From: Cellulomonas sp. KRMCY2
GTDB taxonomy: Bacteria; Actinomycetota; Actinomycetes; Actinomycetales; Cellulomonadaceae
Length of the DNA: 64,000 bases
Assembly (NCBI RefSeq): GCF_000526515.1
Contig: NZ_JAGF01000001.1
Location: 620,001-684,000 of the forward strand
Reading direction: 5' to 3'
The notes below the pieces were generated by a model. It was not told the origin of the DNA and did not search any database. It worked only from the letters and a program-made list of their open reading frames with translations. Of the stretch, positions 7,959 through 17,992 are shown piece after piece; within the stretch, counting starts at the first letter, position 1; every line of letters starts with the position of its first letter. The translations under genes and the position numbers were made by a program.

Positions 7959-8954
7959 ATGACGTCCACCGAGCTCGCCATCGAGGCACACGGCCTCGTC
8001 AAGCACTTCAAGACGACCAAGGCCGTCGACGGCATCGACCTCGCTGTCCGCACAGGCACCGTGTACGGCGTCCTGGGCCCCAACGGCGCAGGCAAGACAA
8101 CGGCCGTGCGGATGCTCGCCACCCTGCTGCGCCCGGACGCCGGGTCGGCCCGGGTGCTCGGTCACGACGTCGTGCACGACGCCGACACCGTGCGCGGGCT
8201 GGTCGGCCTGACCGGCCAGTACGCCTCGGTCGACGAGGACCTGACCGGCACCGAGAACCTCGTCCTGCTGGCCCGGCTGTACGGCTACTCACGGCCTGCT
8301 GCCCGCAGCCGCGCCGCCGAGCTGCTGCACGCCTTCGACCTCGAGGAGGCCGCCGACCGTCAGGTCAAGACCTTCTCCGGCGGGATGCACCGCCGGATCG
8401 ACCTGGCCGCGAGCATGGTGACCAGCCCGCGTGTGCTGTTCCTCGACGAGCCGACCACCGGCCTCGACCCGCGCAGCCGCAACCAGGTCTGGGACATCGT
8501 CCGGGTGCTGGTCGCCGACGGCGCCACCGTCCTGCTCACGACCCAGTACCTCGAGGAGGCCGACCAGCTGGCCGACCGGATCGCCGTCATCGACCACGGC
8601 AAGGTGATCGCCGAGGGCACGGCCAGCCAGCTCAAGGCGTCGGTCGGCTCCGGCTCGGTGCACCTGACCGTGGCCGACGCGAGCCAGCGGGCCCTCGCGC
8701 AGGAGGTGATGGAGCGGGCCCTCGGCGGGCCGGTCGCGGTCGGCGGCGACTCCTTCACGCTCTGGTCCCGGATCGACGGTCCACACTCGGCGATCGACCT
8801 GCTGCCGGCGCTGCTGGACGCCGGCATCGACGTGGCCGGTCTGGCCCTGGGCCAGCCGAGCCTCGACGAGGTCTTCCTGGCCCTGACCGGCCATCCGGCA
8901 CAGGACACCGACGACGACGAGGCCACGACAGGCCGCCAGGAGGAGGTCGCATGA
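7959..8954 (+). CDS. DrrA-type ABC transporter ATP-binding protein
   Basis: 331 residues. Walker [10 protein letters not shown] (40-48), a Q-loop [14 protein letters not shown], signature [12 protein letters not shown], Walker [16 protein letters not shown] and a C-terminal accessory domain with [13 protein letters not shown], all characteristic of the daunorubicin-resistance DrrA subfamily. With the permease encoded next (4-nt overlap) it should form an exporter of hydrophobic compounds or a lipid-related substrate. No biosynthetic genes are nearby, so the drug name is only a family label. The ATG at 7959 follows CACCAT by 6 nt; an in-frame ATG at 7944 is an alternative. Confidence 0.9.
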   Translation: MTSTELAIEAHGLVKHFKTTKAVDGIDLAVRTGTVYGVLGPNGAGKTTAVRMLATLLRPDAGSARVLGHDVVHDADTVRGLVGLTGQYASVDEDLTGTENLVLLARLYGYSRPAARSRAAELLHAFDLEEAADRQVKTFSGGMHRRIDLAASMVTSPRVLFLDEPTTGLDPRSRNQVWDIVRVLVADGATVLLTTQYLEEADQLADRIAVIDHGKVIAEGTASQLKASVGSGSVHLTVADASQRALAQEVMERALGGPVAVGGDSFTLWSRIDGPHSAIDLLPALLDAGIDVAGLALGQPSLDEVFLALTGHPAQDTDDDEATTGRQEEVA

Positions 8955-9796
8955 GCAGCGAGATCACCACCCAGCAGAGCGCGGCCGTCGAGATCAACCC
9001 GTTGCGCGCCGCGATCGCGCCACGCGAGCAGCCGCCGCGGCCGGGTCCACTCGCGAACGCCCTGACCTTCGGCTGGCGCGCCCTGCTCAAGATCAAGCAC
9101 GTCCCCGAGCAGCTCTTCGACGTGACGCTGACGCCGATCATCTTCACCCTGATGTTCACGTACCTCTTCGGCGGGGCCATCGCCGGGGACGTGCGGACCT
9201 ACCTGCAGTACCTGCTGCCCGGGATCCTCGTGCAGACGGTCCTCATGATCACCGTCTACACCGGGTTCACGATCAACACCGACATCACCAAGGGCGTCTT
9301 CGACCGCTTCCGGTCGCTGCCGGTGTGGCGGCCCTCGCCGATCGTCGGCGCGCTGCTGGGCGACACGGTCCGCTACACGATCGCCTCAACGATCACCATC
9401 GGCCTCGGCTTCGCCCTCGGGTTCCGCGCAGGCGGGGGCATCACCGGCGTCCTGCTCGCGCTCGCACTCCTGCTGGTGTTCGCGTTCTCACTCAGCTGGA
9501 TCTTCACCGCGCTCGGGCTGGTGCTGCGCTCACCCAACGCGGTGATGGGCACCTCGATGCTGATCCTGATGCCGCTCACGTTCGCGAGCAACGTCTTCGC
9601 CGACCCGGCGACCATGCCGCCGTTCCTGCAGGCATGGGTGGGCGTCAACCCCGTCAGCCACCTCGTCACCGCCATCCGCGGGCTGATGGCCGGGACCGCG
9701 ACCGTGAGCCAGGTCGCCTGGGTGCTGGTCGCCTCGGCGCTGCTGACGGCAGTGGTCGCGCCGATCACGATGCGGCTGTACCGCAACCGCAACTGA
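8951..9796 (+). CDS. DrrB-type ABC transporter permease
   Basis: 281 residues, ABC-2 permease. An N-terminal cytoplasmic segment with the amphipathic helix typical of DrrB is followed by about six membrane spans. Family motifs include [28 protein letters not shown] and [16 protein letters not shown] overlaps the ATPase stop (ATGA). Forms the membrane part of the exporter with the preceding ATPase. Confidence 0.9.
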   Translation: MSSEITTQQSAAVEINPLRAAIAPREQPPRPGPLANALTFGWRALLKIKHVPEQLFDVTLTPIIFTLMFTYLFGGAIAGDVRTYLQYLLPGILVQTVLMITVYTGFTINTDITKGVFDRFRSLPVWRPSPIVGALLGDTVRYTIASTITIGLGFALGFRAGGGITGVLLALALLLVFAFSLSWIFTALGLVLRSPNAVMGTSMLILMPLTFASNVFADPATMPPFLQAWVGVNPVSHLVTAIRGLMAGTATVSQVAWVLVASALLTAVVAPITMRLYRNRN

Positions 9797-9880
9797 CCGA
9801 GCGGTCGGCTGCACCACCGCGATCGGCTGCACCACCTGACTGAGCTCGGTCGGCCGCACCTAGCTGAGCTCGGTCGGCGA
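9797..9880. repeat. Short tandem repeats at end of Usp gene
   Basis: TCGGCTGCACCACC occurs twice about 20 bp apart (near 9806 and 9826), followed by TGAGCTCGGTCGG twice (near 9840 and 9864). The second pair duplicates the last codons of the universal stress protein gene (Thr-Glu-Leu-Ser) into its 3' flank, as if a 24-bp slippage duplication had occurred around the stop codon. Confidence 0.6.
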
Positions 9881-10909
9881 CCACTCCTCGGCGCTCGCGC
9901 GGGTCGTGACGACCATGACGGGGCACGCGGCATGGTGGAGCACCGCCTGGCTGGTCGAGCCGAGCAGCAGGCCGGCGAACCCCCCGCGACCGCGGGACCC
10001 GACGATCACGAGGTCGACGGCCGACGAGAACTCGGTCAGCAACGCGGCACCTGTGCCGTCCAGCACGTGCCGACGGACCTGGACGCCCGGATGGTCGGCG
10101 AGGGCACGGTCGACCACCACGTCGAGGCCCTCGGCGACGTCACGGAGCACGGCCTCGTGGTCGACGGCGGCGGGCAGCCAGGCCAGGATGCCCGCACCGG
10201 TCCCGACCGGGACCGCGGCGAGCGCCGTGAGCTCGGCGCCCCAGATCTCGGCCTCGTGGACCGCCCGGGTGAGAGCAGCCTCCGCGGCGGGCGAGCCGTC
10301 AACACCGACCACGATCCTGCGGACCACCGGCCGGCCCGCAGCGTCCTCACTCGGTGCACCGATCGCCCATCCGCCCGCGACGGCCACCTCGGGGCCCGTG
10401 ACGGGCTCCTGCGGGCCTGTGGCGGCCTCCTGCGGCGTCGTCCCGGTACCCCGCGAGCTCGCGGCGGGTTTCTCGGGCCGGAACGGCACGACGACCGTCG
10501 GGCAGTGGGCGTGCGCCGGCAGGGCGGAGGAGACAGTACCGAGGAGCCGCTCGGCGAAGCCACCGCGACCACGGGTCCCGACGACCACTGCCGCCGCACC
10601 CCGGGAGAGCTCGACCAGGATCGCTGCCGCATCGCCTGTCGCCACGGCCGACGTCGTCCGGACACCTGTCGGCGCGATGCGCGCGACGGCCTCGTCGAGG
10701 ACAGCACGGGCGCCCTCGGCGATGGCCGTGTCGTCGAGGGCGGCGTAGCCCCCGTCGAGCGCGGCAGCGGTGAAGGACGGCATCGAGTACGAACAGACGA
10801 GGTGCAGGCCGAAGCCGTGCACCTTGGCCAGCGCGGCGGCCCAGTCGACTGCGTGGAGGCTCGCCGGCGAACCGTCCACACCCACCAGGACCACGTCTTC
10901 GTGAGTCAT
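9860..10909 (-). CDS. Tandem universal stress protein
   Basis: 349 residues with two UspA domains joined by a Pro/Thr/Gly-rich linker (about 145-190). Each domain begins with a VGVDGSP strand-loop and carries the ATP-binding G-2x-G-9x-G(S/T) pattern: GTRGRGGFAERLLGTVSS in the first and GSRGRGGFAGLLLGSTSQ in the second. Two-domain ATP-binding Usp proteins in actinobacteria are typically induced by hypoxia or stationary phase. A strong AGGAGG Shine-Dalgarno precedes the ATG. Monocistronic by orientation and spacing. Confidence 0.92.
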   Translation of the reverse strand: MTHEDVVLVGVDGSPASLHAVDWAAALAKVHGFGLHLVCSYSMPSFTAAALDGGYAALDDTAIAEGARAVLDEAVARIAPTGVRTTSAVATGDAAAILVELSRGAAAVVVGTRGRGGFAERLLGTVSSALPAHAHCPTVVVPFRPEKPAASSRGTGTTPQEAATGPQEPVTGPEVAVAGGWAIGAPSEDAAGRPVVRRIVVGVDGSPAAEAALTRAVHEAEIWGAELTALAAVPVGTGAGILAWLPAAVDHEAVLRDVAEGLDVVVDRALADHPGVQVRRHVLDGTGAALLTEFSSAVDLVIVGSRGRGGFAGLLLGSTSQAVLHHAACPVMVVTTRASAEEWSPTELS

Positions 10910-10988
10910 GCTGCCTCCTGTGCGACTGCCCCTGGGGCCAGTCTGCCCCGGATCGCCGCGCCGCGGGTCCTAACGACGCGGGCGCCGG

Positions 10989-11594
10989 TCAGGAGGCAAG
11001 GTAGGCGGACCAGGAGGGATGCGGGCGAACCGTTACAGCGAGCAGCGCGGACCCGCCCCGGGGTACCGTCGGTGCGATCAGCAGCTGCCACCCGATCTCG
11101 GACAGCAACCGGTCGGCCTTGCGGTGGTTGCAGCGCGAGCAGGCCGCCACCACGTTCGTCCACTGGTGCAGGCCACCGCGCGAGCGGGGATGCACGTGGT
11201 CGACGGTGTCCGCCGGTCCCGCGCAGTAGGCGCACCGGTGCCCGTCCCGCTGCAGGACGGTGCGCCGGCTGGGCGGGACGGTCCCCCGGAACGGCACATG
11301 GACGTAGCGCGTCAGGCACAGGACCTGCGGGGCCGGCAGGCACAAGCGCTCCGAGCGGAGCAGCTGACCGTCCGTCTCGAGGACGACAGCCTTGCCACTG
11401 AGCACGAGGCTGACCGCGCGGTGCACGCTCACCACGCAGAGCGGCTCGCGGCTCGCATTGAGCAGGAGCGCGCGACGCAGGGCGGCGGAGGGATGCACCC
11501 GGGCCGCGGCCGACCCGTCGGCGGGCCCGTGCTGCACCTGGTGCGGGGCGGGGAGCGCAGGCGGACCGCCCGTCGACTCGCGGGTCATCAGCAC
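10989..11594 (-). CDS. HNH endonuclease family protein
   Basis: 201 residues. The C-terminal half carries the HNH/beta-beta-alpha metal fold: RRTVLQRDGHRCAYCAG, then DHVHPRSRGGLHQWTN and CSRCNHRKADR, with the two CxxC pairs and the His-Asn-His set. The N-terminal half (LLLNASREPLCVVSVHRAVSLVL) is the conserved actinobacterial/cyanobacterial extension of this chromosomal family, so it need not be mobile. A GTG at 11594 has GGGAG six nt upstream; ATG 11588 is an alternative. DNA target and role unknown. Confidence 0.85.
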   Translation of the reverse strand: MLMTRESTGGPPALPAPHQVQHGPADGSAAARVHPSAALRRALLLNASREPLCVVSVHRAVSLVLSGKAVVLETDGQLLRSERLCLPAPQVLCLTRYVHVPFRGTVPPSRRTVLQRDGHRCAYCAGPADTVDHVHPRSRGGLHQWTNVVAACSRCNHRKADRLLSEIGWQLLIAPTVPRGGSALLAVTVRPHPSWSAYLAS

Positions 11595-11710
11595 GGCGGT
11601 CTCCCTGACCGGAGCGGTCGGCCCCGGCTGGCTGCGCGGGTCCGGCTGGTGGAGCAGCGCTGACAGCGTACGACAGACACCTGCGCGACCGCCGTCGGTC
11701 GGACACAGGA

Positions 11711-11738
11711 CGACCCCGGACCGATCGGTCCGGGGTCG
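11711..11738 (-). terminator. Perfect palindromic terminator of NlpC/P60 gene
   Basis: A perfect 28-bp palindrome with arms CGACCCCGGACCGA and its exact complement, 22 bp downstream of the hydrolase stop on the minus strand. It can form a very GC-rich hairpin but has no T-tract. Confidence 0.75.
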
Positions 11739-11759
11739 TGCCGTACGGGTGCTGCGCCG

Positions 11760-12515
11760 TCAGCCGGTGACGCGGATGAAGATCGGGTTGCTCTGCCAGA
11801 TGTCGCGGAACTGGATCGTCTTGCCAGGCCGCGGGGAGTCGATCTGCGTGTTGCCACCGGCGTAGATGCCGACGTGGCCCGGGGACCAGATCAGGTCGCC
11901 CGGCAGCGCGTCGGCCCGTGAGACGACGACGCCGGCGTACCGCTGGTCCGCCGATGCGTGCGACAGCGAGATACCCAGCTGCCCGTACACGTACGAGGTG
12001 AAGCCGGAGCAGTCGAAGCCGTCGGGCGTCGTGCCACCGGAGACGTACGGCGTCCCGACGTAGCGGGCAGCGACCTCGAGGACGGCGTTGCCCTCGACGG
12101 TCTGCGGGATCGGGTTGGACGCGACCTCGACCCGGTCGGCGGACCGCGACGTCGACGTCGTGCGGACCACGACGGGCTCAGGCTCCGGGTTCGCGACGAC
12201 AGTGATGTCGGGGGCGTCGAACGACCATGCGGCGTCCACCGGGACCGAGACGATCGGCGAGGTCGCCAGAGCGGCGCGGGCCTGGGCGGTCAGGGCCGAG
12301 ACGTCGACGGCCGGAAGGACGTTGGACGGGCCCTCGGCCGGGGCCGCAGAGGCCGGCATGGCCATCGTCATCATCAGGCCACCGGAGGCGGCGACGACAG
12401 CGGACTTGCGGCCGACGGAGGCGAAGCTGCCGGTGGCGGCTGTCGCGAAGTCGTCCAGTGGGGTCACGGGGCGACGTGCTGCGCGATGGCGCGCACGCGG
12501 GGGGCTGACGGTCAC
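11760..12515 (-). CDS. Secreted NlpC/P60 cell-wall hydrolase
   Basis: 251 residues. A long basic N-terminus precedes a hydrophobic export segment (about 36-58, ending ASAAPA), then a linker and an NlpC/P60 domain (about 143-251). The catalytic Cys169 lies in DGFDCSGFTSYVYG and His214 in SPGHVGIYAGG. It should cleave peptide stems of peptidoglycan outside the membrane. GTG start with GGAGAGG upstream. The 5' leader contains a c-di-AMP riboswitch, the classic arrangement for resuscitation/cell-wall hydrolases in actinobacteria, so high c-di-AMP should turn this gene off. Confidence 0.93.
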   Translation of the reverse strand: MTVSPPRARHRAARRPVTPLDDFATAATGSFASVGRKSAVVAASGGLMMTMAMPASAAPAEGPSNVLPAVDVSALTAQARAALATSPIVSVPVDAAWSFDAPDITVVANPEPEPVVVRTTSTSRSADRVEVASNPIPQTVEGNAVLEVAARYVGTPYVSGGTTPDGFDCSGFTSYVYGQLGISLSHASADQRYAGVVVSRADALPGDLIWSPGHVGIYAGGNTQIDSPRPGKTIQFRDIWQSNPIFIRVTG

Positions 12516-12531
12516 GCGATACCTCTCCGAA

Positions 12532-12703
12532 CGCCTACGAGGTGAGCTGTCGGGTTCGGGTGGGAGATCACCCGGCCTCGATCACACCGTTTCCGGTGCT
12601 CACGCGGCTTCACCCCAAGGACGCCGTCTCCGGCGCCCGATGGTGGTTCCCCCGCTCCTGCCAGCGGTTCGTACGAAACCTCAGTCGGTGGCAGGACTAG
12701 GCG
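12532..12703 (-). promoter_or_regulatory. c-di-AMP riboswitch (ydaO-yuaA class)
   Basis: On the minus strand the leader of the NlpC/P60 gene contains the conserved ydaO blocks in order: a P1 strand CGCCTA (12698-12703), GGGGGAACCACC, CTTGGGGTGAA, then ACCCGAACCCGACAGCTCACC and the closing P1 strand TAGGCG (12532-12537). P1 strands pair perfectly. The aptamer ends about 16 nt before the GTG and overlaps the approach to the GGAGAGG Shine-Dalgarno, suggesting control at translation initiation or by premature termination. Confidence 0.92.
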
Positions 12704-12788
12704 AAACCGACCGAGGGCATCCACCGAGGAGGGTTCGGAGGAGCAACCCAGACAGTACCCGACCGTTCGCTGAAATGTCACGCTCAGG

Positions 12789-13532
12789 TCACGGAACGGC
12801 GAGTGATTCGTTCGTCACACTCACGAAGACGTGGCGCGCGATGTCGTCCGGCAGGTCGAGGACGTGCTCCGCGCCGGGCACGCCGACGGTGACGACCCCC
12901 TCGCCGCGCTCGATCGTCACGCGCGCCCCGGGCACCACCCCGGCCGCGGCGAGCCGCTCCAGCAGCTCCGTGTCGGTCTGCACCGGCTCGCCCAGCCGCG
13001 CGATGACCGACTCGTGCGGCGCAGCAGGCTCGCTGCCCGGCGCGAACGCCGGCAGGTCGACCAGGTGGACGAGGCTGATGACCCCGTCGAGGAAGCCCTC
13101 GGCCGGCAGGTGCTCGCCCAGCTCGGCGAGCCCGGGGATCGGGTTGCCGTACGGCGAGCGCTGGGGATGGTCGAGGATCTCGACCAGCCGGCGCTCGACC
13201 CGGTCGCTCATCACGTGCTCCCAGCGGCAGGCCTCGTCGTGCACGAAGGCCCAGTCCAGCCCGATCACGTCGGTCAGCAGGCGTTCGGCCAGCCGGTGCT
13301 TGCGCATGACCCGGGTGGCCTTGAGGTGGCCGGCCTCCGTGAGCTCGAGGTGGCGGTCGCCGCTGACGACCACCAGGCCGTCGCGCTCCATCCGGGCGAC
13401 GGTCTGCGACACCGTCGGCCCGGAGTGCCCGAGCCGCTCGGCGATGCGTGCGCGCAGCGGGACGATGCCCTCCTCGGCCAGCTCGAAGATGGTCCGCAGG
13501 TACATCTCGGTGGTGTCGATGAGATCGCTCAC
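12789..13532 (-). CDS. DtxR/IdeR-type metal-dependent repressor
   Basis: 247 residues from the GTG at 13532. With this start every metal ligand falls at the numbering of diphtheria DtxR: Met10, His79, Glu83, His98, Cys102, Glu105 and His106. Domains: winged helix (1-70, with SGPTVSQTVARMERDGLV as recognition region), dimerisation/metal domain (71-140) and a C-terminal SH3-like domain. It should repress iron (or manganese) genes when metal-loaded. An AAAGGG motif lies about 9 nt upstream. Divergent from serC; a TAGCCT -10 for it lies near 13570. Confidence 0.93.
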   Translation of the reverse strand: MSDLIDTTEMYLRTIFELAEEGIVPLRARIAERLGHSGPTVSQTVARMERDGLVVVSGDRHLELTEAGHLKATRVMRKHRLAERLLTDVIGLDWAFVHDEACRWEHVMSDRVERRLVEILDHPQRSPYGNPIPGLAELGEHLPAEGFLDGVISLVHLVDLPAFAPGSEPAAPHESVIARLGEPVQTDTELLERLAAAGVVPGARVTIERGEGVVTVGVPGAEHVLDLPDDIARHVFVSVTNESLAVP

Positions 13533-13620
13533 GCGTGGCGCCCTTTCTGTGACCGGTGCCGTCGGGCCCAAGGCTACGGTGCGGCGCGACCCTCCGGTGC
13601 AGCACGTTCGCGCGGCCTAG

Positions 13621-14769
<1,149 letters not shown>

Positions 14770-14803
14770 CCACCGGCAGGCCGAGCTCCGCCATGGCCCC
14801 GAG

Positions 14804-16039
14804 GTGAGCCGGACCCGTGACGATCTGCTGGTCCCACGGCTCGTGCGGGACCGGCTGACCCTGACGCTCTACGCGCCGTTCATCACCTGGGGCTGGTACC
14901 TCTACTGCTTCTCCCCCGCGGTTCCCCTGATCGCCGACGAGCAGGGCATCTCGCGCGGGCTGGCCGGGCTGCACGGCACCGCGATGGCGTGCGGCACGAT
15001 CCTGTCCGGTCTGGTGAGCTCGCAGGTCGCCCAGCGCTTCGGCCGGCGGGCCATGTCGCTGACCGGGTCGGCCTTCCTGCTGACCGGGATCGCCCTCCTG
15101 CTGTCCGGCTCGAGCCTGCCCGAGACGCTCGCGAGCTGCTTCGTGATCGCCATCGGCGGCAACCTGACCATCTCGGCGGCCCAGCCCGCGCTCTCCCTCC
15201 ACCATGGCCCGGCCGGGGCGGCCGCGGTCACCGAGGCGAACGCGATGGGAGCCGCCGTCGGGCTCCTCGCGCCGCTCGCGCTGGGCACGGCGGTGGGTCT
15301 CGGCTGGGGATGGCGCCCCGCCGTCGGCCTCACCGCCCTCCTGGCGGTCGTTGCCGCGCTGGCGATGGCCTCGCTCAGCGCGTCCGGTCCGCTGGGGCGG
15401 GGCATCGTCGACCGTTCGGCGACCGACGCAGCGGCCCAGGGCCGGGCGGGGCGGGGCTTCAGCACCGCGTTCTGGTTCTTCTGGGTCGCGCTCGTGTGCG
15501 GGGTGGGGATCGAGTTCTCCACGACCTTCTGGGCCTCGGACCTGCTGGCCCGACGGACCGACGCCCCCGGCTCCGTCGCGGCCGCATCGGTCTCCGCACT
15601 GGTGATCGGGATGTCCGTGTCCCGCTTCATCGTCGGTCCGCTCTCCCGGCGCAAGGCCCCGGAGAAGCTGCTGCTCGTCGGGTTCGCGGTGGCAGCGGCG
15701 GGCTGGCTGCTGTTCTGGGTCGCCACGTCGCCGACCCTCGCGATCGCCGGGCTGGTCCTGGCCGGGCTCGGCTACGGCACGCACTTCCCGCTGGCCATCT
15801 CCCTGGTCATGCGCGCGTCGGACGGCCGGCCCGACAAGGCCCAGAGTCGCTCCTCGCTCGGGATCGGTGGGGCGGTCGGGATCGCGCCGTTCCTGCTCGG
15901 CTCGCTCGCGGACGTCTTCGGCCCGCACACGGCGTTCCTGCTCGTCCCGCTGCTCATCGTCGTCGGCGCGACGGCCACCGGCCTTGGCCTCCGCACGGTT
16001 CGCCGCGTCCAGGCCACCGAGCGCACCCCGGCGGTCTGA
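14804..16039 (+). CDS. MFS transporter
   Basis: 411 residues with about 12 membrane spans: first around 25-45, the intracellular FGRRAMSLTGS loop after span 2, and a central cytoplasmic linker near 195-215. Substrate not inferable; CynX/NimT-like or sugar-phosphate-like exporters have similar layout. GTG start at 14804, 35 nt after serC and possibly in one transcript with it. Ends convergent with the next MFS gene; the 63-bp gap holds a 14-bp direct repeat GGCAGCCCGGCGA (16061 and 16080). Confidence 0.85.
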   Translation: MSRTRDDLLVPRLVRDRLTLTLYAPFITWGWYLYCFSPAVPLIADEQGISRGLAGLHGTAMACGTILSGLVSSQVAQRFGRRAMSLTGSAFLLTGIALLLSGSSLPETLASCFVIAIGGNLTISAAQPALSLHHGPAGAAAVTEANAMGAAVGLLAPLALGTAVGLGWGWRPAVGLTALLAVVAALAMASLSASGPLGRGIVDRSATDAAAQGRAGRGFSTAFWFFWVALVCGVGIEFSTTFWASDLLARRTDAPGSVAAASVSALVIGMSVSRFIVGPLSRRKAPEKLLLVGFAVAAAGWLLFWVATSPTLAIAGLVLAGLGYGTHFPLAISLVMRASDGRPDKAQSRSSLGIGGAVGIAPFLLGSLADVFGPHTAFLLVPLLIVVGATATGLGLRTVRRVQATERTPAV

Positions 16040-16102
16040 CCCGCCGACCGGCGCCCGAGCGGCAGCCCGGCGAGGCAGGGGCAGCCCGGCGAAGCGACCC
16101 GG

Positions 16103-17443
16103 TCAGGCTGCCGTCGCGGCGTCCGACGCCTGCTGGGCCTTGAGCGCATCCGCCGTCGCGACGCGCTCCTCGTCCTCGGCGGCCCGCCCCAGGTGACGCA
16201 CCTGGAGGTGTGGACGCTGGACGAGGCTGTAGCGGACCTCGAGGTTCCAGTGCCGGTGCGCCCACGCCGCCGCGGCCGCGGCGACGAGCAGGGCGGAGAT
16301 CGACCCGACGCCGATCGACCACCGGGCGCCGAACGTCTCGGCCACCCAGCCGATCAGGGGCGAGCCCACCGGCGTCGCGCCGAGGAACACGACGATGTAG
16401 AGGGACATCACCCGACCACGCATCACCGGGTCGACGGACATCTGGATGGTCGCGTTCGCGGCCGTCAGCAGGGTCAGCGACGCCAGCCCGACCGGGATCG
16501 TCGCCAGGGCGTAGCTCTCGTAGGTCGGCATCAGGGCCATCACGCCCGAGGCGATCCCGAAGGCGAACGCCGCGCCGATCACCAGCCGCACCCGTGGGCG
16601 TTCTCGACGGGCGGCGAGGAGCGCGCCGGCGAGCGAGCCGATCGCCAGGATCGAGCCGAGGATGCCGTACTCCTGCGGCCCCTTGTCGAACTCGGTCCGC
16701 GCCATCATCGCGCTGGTCAGCTGGAAGTTGAGGCCGAAGGTGCTGACCACACCGACCACCGCCATCACGACCAGGATGTCCGACCGGCGCCGCACGTAGG
16801 CGATACCCTCGCGGATCTGTCCCTTGCCGCGCACGGCGTACGGGACCGGCTGCAGCTCATGGGTGCGCATCCGGGTCAGGGCCAGGATGGTCGCGGAGAA
16901 GGTCACCGCGTTGATCGCGAAGACCCAGCCGATACCGACCCAGGCGATCAGCAGACCGGCCAGACCGGGGCCGATCATGCGTGCGGCGTTGAACGAGGCG
17001 CTGTTGAGGCCCACGGCGTTGGACAGCCGCTCGGCGGGGACCATGTCGGCGACGAAGGTCTGCCGGGCGGGGCCGTCGATCGCCGAGACGCAGCCCAGGA
17101 GCGTGGCGAAGACGTAGACGTGCCACAGCTCGACGTTGCCGCTCAGCACGAGCGCACCGAGGCCCGCGGCGAGCACCCCGAGCGCGACCTGGGTGCCGAT
17201 CAGCAGCTTGCGGCGGTCCAGGCGGTCGGCCAGCAGACCGGCCCACGCGGAGAGGAAGATCGTGGGTGCGAACTGCAGCGCGGTCGTGATGCCGACCGCG
17301 ACGCCGGAGTCCTTGGTGAGCACCGTCAGGACGAGCCAGTCCTGGGCCACGCGCTGCATCCAGGTGCCGACGTTGGCCACCAGGGCACCGCCGAACCACA
17401 GCCGGTAGTTGAAGTACCTCAGCGAGGCGAACGTCGGGCTCAC
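16103..17443 (-). CDS. EntS-like MFS exporter
   Basis: 446 residues. SLRYFNYRLWFGGALVANVGTW at the N-terminus and the GPARQTFVADMVPAERLSNAVGLNSASFNAARMIGP block mark the MFS_3/enterobactin-exporter family. About 12 spans, ending in a 55-residue charged cytoplasmic tail. The GTG start overlaps the MarR stop as GTGA, so regulator and exporter are co-translated and the MarR protein is the likely repressor of this exporter. The exported compound, a drug or siderophore, is unknown. Confidence 0.9.
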   Translation of the reverse strand: MSPTFASLRYFNYRLWFGGALVANVGTWMQRVAQDWLVLTVLTKDSGVAVGITTALQFAPTIFLSAWAGLLADRLDRRKLLIGTQVALGVLAAGLGALVLSGNVELWHVYVFATLLGCVSAIDGPARQTFVADMVPAERLSNAVGLNSASFNAARMIGPGLAGLLIAWVGIGWVFAINAVTFSATILALTRMRTHELQPVPYAVRGKGQIREGIAYVRRRSDILVVMAVVGVVSTFGLNFQLTSAMMARTEFDKGPQEYGILGSILAIGSLAGALLAARRERPRVRLVIGAAFAFGIASGVMALMPTYESYALATIPVGLASLTLLTAANATIQMSVDPVMRGRVMSLYIVVFLGATPVGSPLIGWVAETFGARWSIGVGSISALLVAAAAAAWAHRHWNLEVRYSLVQRPHLQVRHLGRAAEDEERVATADALKAQQASDAATAA

Positions 17444-17925
17444 TGCGATGCGATCCGTTCCAGCAGCACCGCTGCCCGGGCGAGCACCTCGCGCTCGGCC
17501 GGCTCGAGGCCCGCCAGGCGCTTGGCCAGCCACTCGTTGCGGCGGCGGCGGGTCTCGCGGACCTCGGCCAGCCCGGCCTCGGTGACCGAGACGATCACCT
17601 GGCGGCGGTCGGTCGGGTGCTCGTCACGGCGGACGAGCCCCGCCGTGGCCAGGACGTTGATCGTCCGGGTCATCGGCGGCGGCTGGACGTGCTGGTCCTC
17701 GGCGAGGGCCGTCGGCGTCATCGGGCCGCGGTTGGAGAGCGCCGCGAGCACGGCGTACTGGCCGTCGGTGATGCGCTCGCTGCTGCGCTCGAACCGCAGC
17801 CGGCGGGTCGCGCGCGTCAGGGCCACCCGCAGGTCGCCCGCGAGCGACGCCGGACGGCACGCCGCGGCGGAGGGGGACGCGGTGACGGAGGTGAGTGCAG
17901 CAGGGGCAACGGGACTGACGGCCAT
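17440..17925 (-). CDS. MarR-family transcriptional regulator
   Basis: 161 residues with a winged-helix domain: LSNRGPMTPTALAEDQHVQPPPMTRTINVLATAGLVRRDEHPTDRRQVIVSVTEAG. The DRR wing motif is intact. It is the first gene of a two-gene operon with the EntS-like exporter (GTGA overlap). ATG lies 6 nt after TAGGAT, so the message is probably leaderless, and two palindromes cover this promoter, implying autorepression relieved by an exporter substrate. Confidence 0.92.
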   Translation of the reverse strand: MAVSPVAPAALTSVTASPSAAACRPASLAGDLRVALTRATRRLRFERSSERITDGQYAVLAALSNRGPMTPTALAEDQHVQPPPMTRTINVLATAGLVRRDEHPTDRRQVIVSVTEAGLAEVRETRRRRNEWLAKRLAGLEPAEREVLARAAVLLERIASQ

Positions 17926-17927
17926 GT

Positions 17928-17955
17928 ACCTATCCTAGGTCATTACCTCGGGTAA
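17928..17955 (-). promoter_or_regulatory. Tandem MarR operators over a leaderless promoter
   Basis: Two perfect inverted repeats with 5-bp arms and 3-bp centres: ACCTA-TCC-TAGGT (17928-17940) and TTACC-TCG-GGTAA (17943-17955), centres 15 bp apart. The first contains the minus-strand -10 TAGGAT that lies 6 nt before the marR ATG. Binding would block polymerase directly. Confidence 0.7.
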
Positions 17956-17992
17956 GTACCCGGCCCAGGAGGGTGACGTCGGACACGTCCCG

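Noticed and set aside
5849..8122. A 757-codon minus-strand open frame opposite rocD and lrp
   Set aside because: Antisense to genes with intact catalytic motifs and translationally coupled junctions; its translation is low-complexity.
7959..9796. DrrAB as part of an antibiotic biosynthesis cluster
   Set aside because: No polyketide, peptide or tailoring genes are present in the neighbourhood; the name reflects subfamily only.
10989..11594. HNH gene as a homing endonuclease or phage remnant
   Set aside because: It has the N-terminal extension of a common chromosomal family, host-like codon use, and no intron, intein or phage neighbours.
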